A stretch of DNA of 5,440 nt. Source: an uncultured Clostridia bacterium (GTDB taxonomy: Bacteria; Bacillota; Clostridia; Oscillospirales; Acutalibacteraceae). Under the pieces are notes generated by a model that had not been told where the DNA came from, ran no database searches, and saw nothing but the letters and a program-made list of their open reading frames with translations. A program made the translations under genes and the position numbers. Positions 5,395-5,440 of the stretch are shown here, piece by piece. The DNA is taken from positions 1 to 5,440 of the forward strand of contig CAMCIX010000128.1 in assembly GCA_945875045.1 (NCBI GenBank), written 5' to 3'. Positions within the stretch are counted from its first letter, which is position 1; every line of letters starts with the position of its first letter.

Positions 5395-5440
5395 CTGTCT
5401 CTTATACACATCTGACGCTGCCGACGATATGCAGTGTGTA
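5395..5440. other. Sequencing adapter: Nextera Tn5 Read 1 adapter, i5 index and P5 start (not genomic)
   Basis: Positions 5395-5413 are CTGTCTCTTATACACATCT, the 19-base Tn5 mosaic end used in Nextera libraries. Positions 5414-5427 (GACGCTGCCGACGA) complete the reverse complement of the Nextera Read 1 adapter. Positions 5428-5435 (TATGCAGT) are the reverse complement of the standard i5 index ACTGCATA (N506/S506), and 5436-5440 (GTGTA) begin the complement of P5. All four parts occur in the correct order without a mismatch, so this is untrimmed library sequence carried into the assembly. Confidence 0.98.

Noticed and set aside
5395..5409. ATG at 5409 as the true start of the large minus-strand protein
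   Set aside because: These 15 bases are part of the Nextera mosaic end. No genomic start or ribosome site is present.
1..5440. CRISPR array, tRNA or rRNA gene, toxin-antitoxin pair or retron
   Set aside because: I found no regularly spaced repeats, cloverleaf with CCA end, paired toxin-antitoxin layout or reverse-transcriptase motif in any frame.

Overview
The window reads as one short, low-GC Firmicutes contig, probably from a gut-type Clostridia (Ruminococcus or Eubacterium relative). The grounds are a YugP-type membrane zinc peptidase, TTG starts with strong AGGAGG ribosome sites, compact intrinsic terminators and small overlapping genes of conjugative-element style. No taxon-specific marker is present. 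Almost every boundary in the window is broken, so it is best read as a mosaic of mobile-element debris plus one intact regulator gene.

Left end (1-96): this looks like the terminal non-coding tip of an IS256-family insertion sequence. An inverted-repeat-like end (about 70-96) abuts a yugP gene that is missing its first third (97-552). Inside the tip, an 11-bp perfect inverted repeat would mask a Shine-Dalgarno site pointing leftwards, out of the window. After yugP comes a clear hairpin terminator (554-587). Next are 17 codons that may be the tail of a convergent gene (590-646). These run, at about 640-650, into the C-terminal tail of a different, rightward gene of mobile-element style (about 644-829).

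Middle (869-1876): a tight rightward cluster of three overlapping genes follows: a 38-residue leader ORF, a 74-residue protein that starts at TTG, and a 213-residue protein whose C-terminal part resembles an uncharacterised phage/plasmid family. The last gene may carry a frameshift at its 3' end. Their job is unknown, and an accessory role in a conjugative element or prophage is the likeliest.

Right half (2057-5394, leftward): a large, acidic, all-helical protein of at least 780 residues has lost its 5' end. It is followed 48 bases later by a complete 299-residue protein with a C-terminal sigma-region-4-like helix-turn-helix. A GC-rich terminator closes the unit. The two could be cotranscribed, although a -10-like TATAAT lies between them. 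This pair is the most likely place for an undescribed system, but no catalytic motif is visible in the surviving part.

Right end (5395-5440): this is not genomic. It is an Illumina Nextera (Tn5) Read 1 adapter, followed by an i5 index and the start of P5. The apparent N-terminus MYKRQ of the large protein is adapter translation and must be discarded.
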